A DNA stretch of 64,000 nt from CAVORB01 sp964395315 (GTDB lineage Bacteria; Pseudomonadota; Gammaproteobacteria; Chromatiales; Chromatiaceae): positions 14,942 through 78,941 of the forward strand of contig CAYNBI010000004.1 in NCBI GenBank assembly GCA_964395315.1, in the 5' to 3' direction. Shown in pieces: positions 62,706 through 64,000 of the stretch (the first letter of the stretch is position 1; every line of letters starts with the position of its first letter). A model generated the notes under the pieces. That model did no database searches and was not told the origin of the DNA. It saw only the letters and a program-made list of their open reading frames with translations. Both the position numbers and the translations under genes were made by a program.

Positions 62706-63080
62706 ATGCAAGTGATTGCGGAGACCGCCGTGCAGCGTATCTTTGGGCGGGCGAAGATGGGGCTGATCGACGGCCTTTCGGACCTGGACATGTCCCCGCG
62801 GATCAGGAACGACGGCGTCATCTGGCAAGCTTCCCTGCCAAGGGGCACCGGGCACATGGCGCGTCCGGCAGCCGGCCAGTGGGTTGCCAATGACGGCTCC
62901 CACGCCATCTGCTTGCTTAGGGGGTCGGGAAGGTGGCGGCTATGTTCCTGCGTGGTCGGTCGCAGGCTGACCCTCTTTCGCCGGCAGCGCAGCGGGCCAC
63001 AATCCCCGGAGCGGGAGAGAAGCCGTGCTTCGTCGCTCCTCCACCTGATGGCCGTTGTGCTCCTCCCGGCGTGGACATGA
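62706..63080 (+). CDS. Doubtful ORF of unknown function
   Basis: 124 codons from ATG 62706: MQVIAETAVQRIFGRAKMGL, IDGLSDLDMSPRIRNDGVIW, then an arginine-rich tail. No domain, no clear ribosome site and no homologue recognised. The first 75 codons have the third-position GC bias expected of a gene here; the tail does not. It may be a small gene, a decayed fragment or noise. The rest of 62677-63154 shows nothing else. Confidence 0.25.
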   Translation: MQVIAETAVQRIFGRAKMGLIDGLSDLDMSPRIRNDGVIWQASLPRGTGHMARPAAGQWVANDGSHAICLLRGSGRWRLCSCVVGRRLTLFRRQRSGPQSPERERSRASSLLHLMAVVLLPAWT

Positions 63081-63154
63081 TGGATGCCCAGACATGTCCC
63101 GCTTTTCCGCATGGAGCTGCCGCCGGACGTCAAAGGCGGTAGCGGCGATCCGAC

Positions 63155-64000
63155 TCATTCGGCCAAATACCCCGTGACATCGATCACCAGGTGCACCGCG
63201 AGGTTGGTGTAGTTGTAGACGTTGAGATCGTAGTCACAGGTCGCCGCTGCCGGATCACACAGGGGCACCAGCACGCCGTTGGCCAAGGCGGTGATGTCTG
63301 CCGGGTAGTTGACGGTCGAGGCAAGCGGTCGGCTCTCGCCGTAGGGGTAGACCGTCAGATAGTTGCTCATCGCGCTGCCCTGCGGACGCACCGCCACGAC
63401 GTTGGCGAACACCCCGGTGGCCTCGGGGGGGATGCCGCAATTCGCCGCTCCTCCCTGACCGCTTATGCGGGTTCCGGTGACGTGGAACGACACCGTCTCT
63501 CCGGGGGCCAGGCGATCCCCGGAGAAGGTGGAGAGCTGCGGGTCGGCGCCGCGGGTGTCGACCACCCGGCAGGGAGAAACGGTGTACACCTTCTGCCGCG
63601 GCAGCGCGCCGCCGCTGTCATCATCGACGATGGTGGCAGTGGCGGTCACGCTGTTGGTGTCGGCGCTGGTCAGTAGCAGGCTGAAGCTCTCGTTGCCCTC
63701 GGGCTCCGTGTCGTCCGTGACCGGCACCCAGACCGCCTTCTTCGTTTGTCCTTGGGTGTAGGTCAGCGTACCAGCGGTGGTCGTGTAGTCGCTGCCGGCG
63801 ACGGCGCTGCCGTTTTGCGTCTGGTAGCTCACCACCACCGATTCCCCGGCCCCGGGGGCGGGCGAGAGGCTCACGGTAAATACCGCGGTTCCGGCGTTCT
63901 CCGTCACCGTTACGTTGCCGGCGCTGAGCGCGTAGCCGCCGCTCGTGCCCTCGACCAGGGTGTAGATCTGATCGGCGGCGAGGTCGTTGAAGCTTTCGAC
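63155..64000 (-). CDS. Calx-beta domain surface protein, 5' end beyond window
   Basis: The minus-strand frame is open to the right edge, so about 281 C-terminal residues are seen. It includes a tail of a previous repeat (FNDLAADQIYTLVEGTSGGY), one complete Calx-beta domain (VTVTENAGTAVFTVSLSPAP to LTSADTNSVTATATIVDDDS with the DDD calcium cluster), and a C-terminal beta domain of a type common in secreted proteins (SPCRVVDTRGADPQL, TGVFANVVAVRPQG, LAVHLVIDVTGYLAE), with a Cys pair in PLCDPAAATCDYDLNVY. Such proteins are extracellular, repeat-built and calcium-stabilised adhesins or matrix proteins. The missing N-terminus presumably holds the signal peptide and more repeats. Confidence 0.88.
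   Translation of the reverse strand, partial: VESFNDLAADQIYTLVEGTSGGYALSAGNVTVTENAGTAVFTVSLSPAPGAGESVVVSYQTQNGSAVAGSDYTTTAGTLTYTQGQTKKAVWVPVTDDTEPEGNESFSLLLTSADTNSVTATATIVDDDSGGALPRQKVYTVSPCRVVDTRGADPQLSTFSGDRLAPGETVSFHVTGTRISGQGGAANCGIPPEATGVFANVVAVRPQGSAMSNYLTVYPYGESRPLASTVNYPADITALANGVLVPLCDPAAATCDYDLNVYNYTNLAVHLVIDVTGYLAE

Overview
This is a GC-rich (visibly well above 60% G+C) bacterial chromosome window. The set clpA-clpS, icd, mnmA-hflD and purB, with the mnmA-hflD pair close to purB, points to a Gammaproteobacterium. The methanethiol oxidase, NosR/NapH-type redox proteins and MauG-type cytochromes would suit an Ectothiorhodospiraceae/Chromatiales-like sulfur or halophilic lineage, but that placement is inference. 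No rRNA, tRNA or CRISPR array was seen. A 100-N scaffold gap lies at 4338-4437.

Layout. (1) 1-2546: a Ca2+/Mn2+ P-type ATPase cut by the left edge. (2) 2.5-15.4 kb: a decaying, signalling-rich stretch. Remnants of a TrkH K+ channel, an IS630 transposase, a CheB/CheR-PAS hybrid, an NAD(P)-binding epimerase-like gene and a PIN-domain toxin surround intact genes: a FixL/FixJ-like kinase-regulator pair, a DUF2934 protein, a PilZ protein and a 1025-aa hybrid kinase. (3) 15.4-28.6 kb, minus strand: catalase-like haem protein, DyP peroxidase, two unknown proteins, GMC oxidoreductase, di-haem c-type lipoprotein and a very large membrane-bound patatin phospholipase. This is a compact oxidative cluster, plausibly for lipid or peroxide chemistry. 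(4) 29.0-34.9 kb: glutamate synthase gltB-gltD. (5) 35.3-40.5 kb: a second IS630 remnant, then the methanethiol oxidase operon (mtoX, SCO-MauG fusion, SCO) and a divergent TetR regulator with tandem palindromes in the shared promoter region.

(6) 40.7-53.5 kb: housekeeping genes clpA, clpS, a cold-shock protein, icd, mnmA, hflD, acnA, purB, an OmpA-like protein and an EamA transporter. (7) 53.6-55.3 kb: a broken GNAT gene, a DUF7931 protein and a secretin-N-like exported protein. (8) 55.3-62.0 kb, minus strand: a five-gene operon holding the AmmeMemoRadiSam proteins (Memo and AMMECR1 fused and apparently exported, plus the radical SAM enzyme), a 1216-aa membrane protein combining spermidine-synthase-like, FMN-binding and 4Fe-4S NapH/NosR-like modules, and two tiny membrane-targeted proteins sharing a C-terminal EAD[WF]Y[HR]P motif. 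The four smaller genes are joined by three 4-nt stop/start overlaps. This is the strongest candidate for an undescribed system. (9) 62.2-64 kb: a MaoC/PhaJ-type hydratase, a doubtful small ORF, and the C-terminus of a Calx-beta surface protein that runs off the right edge.
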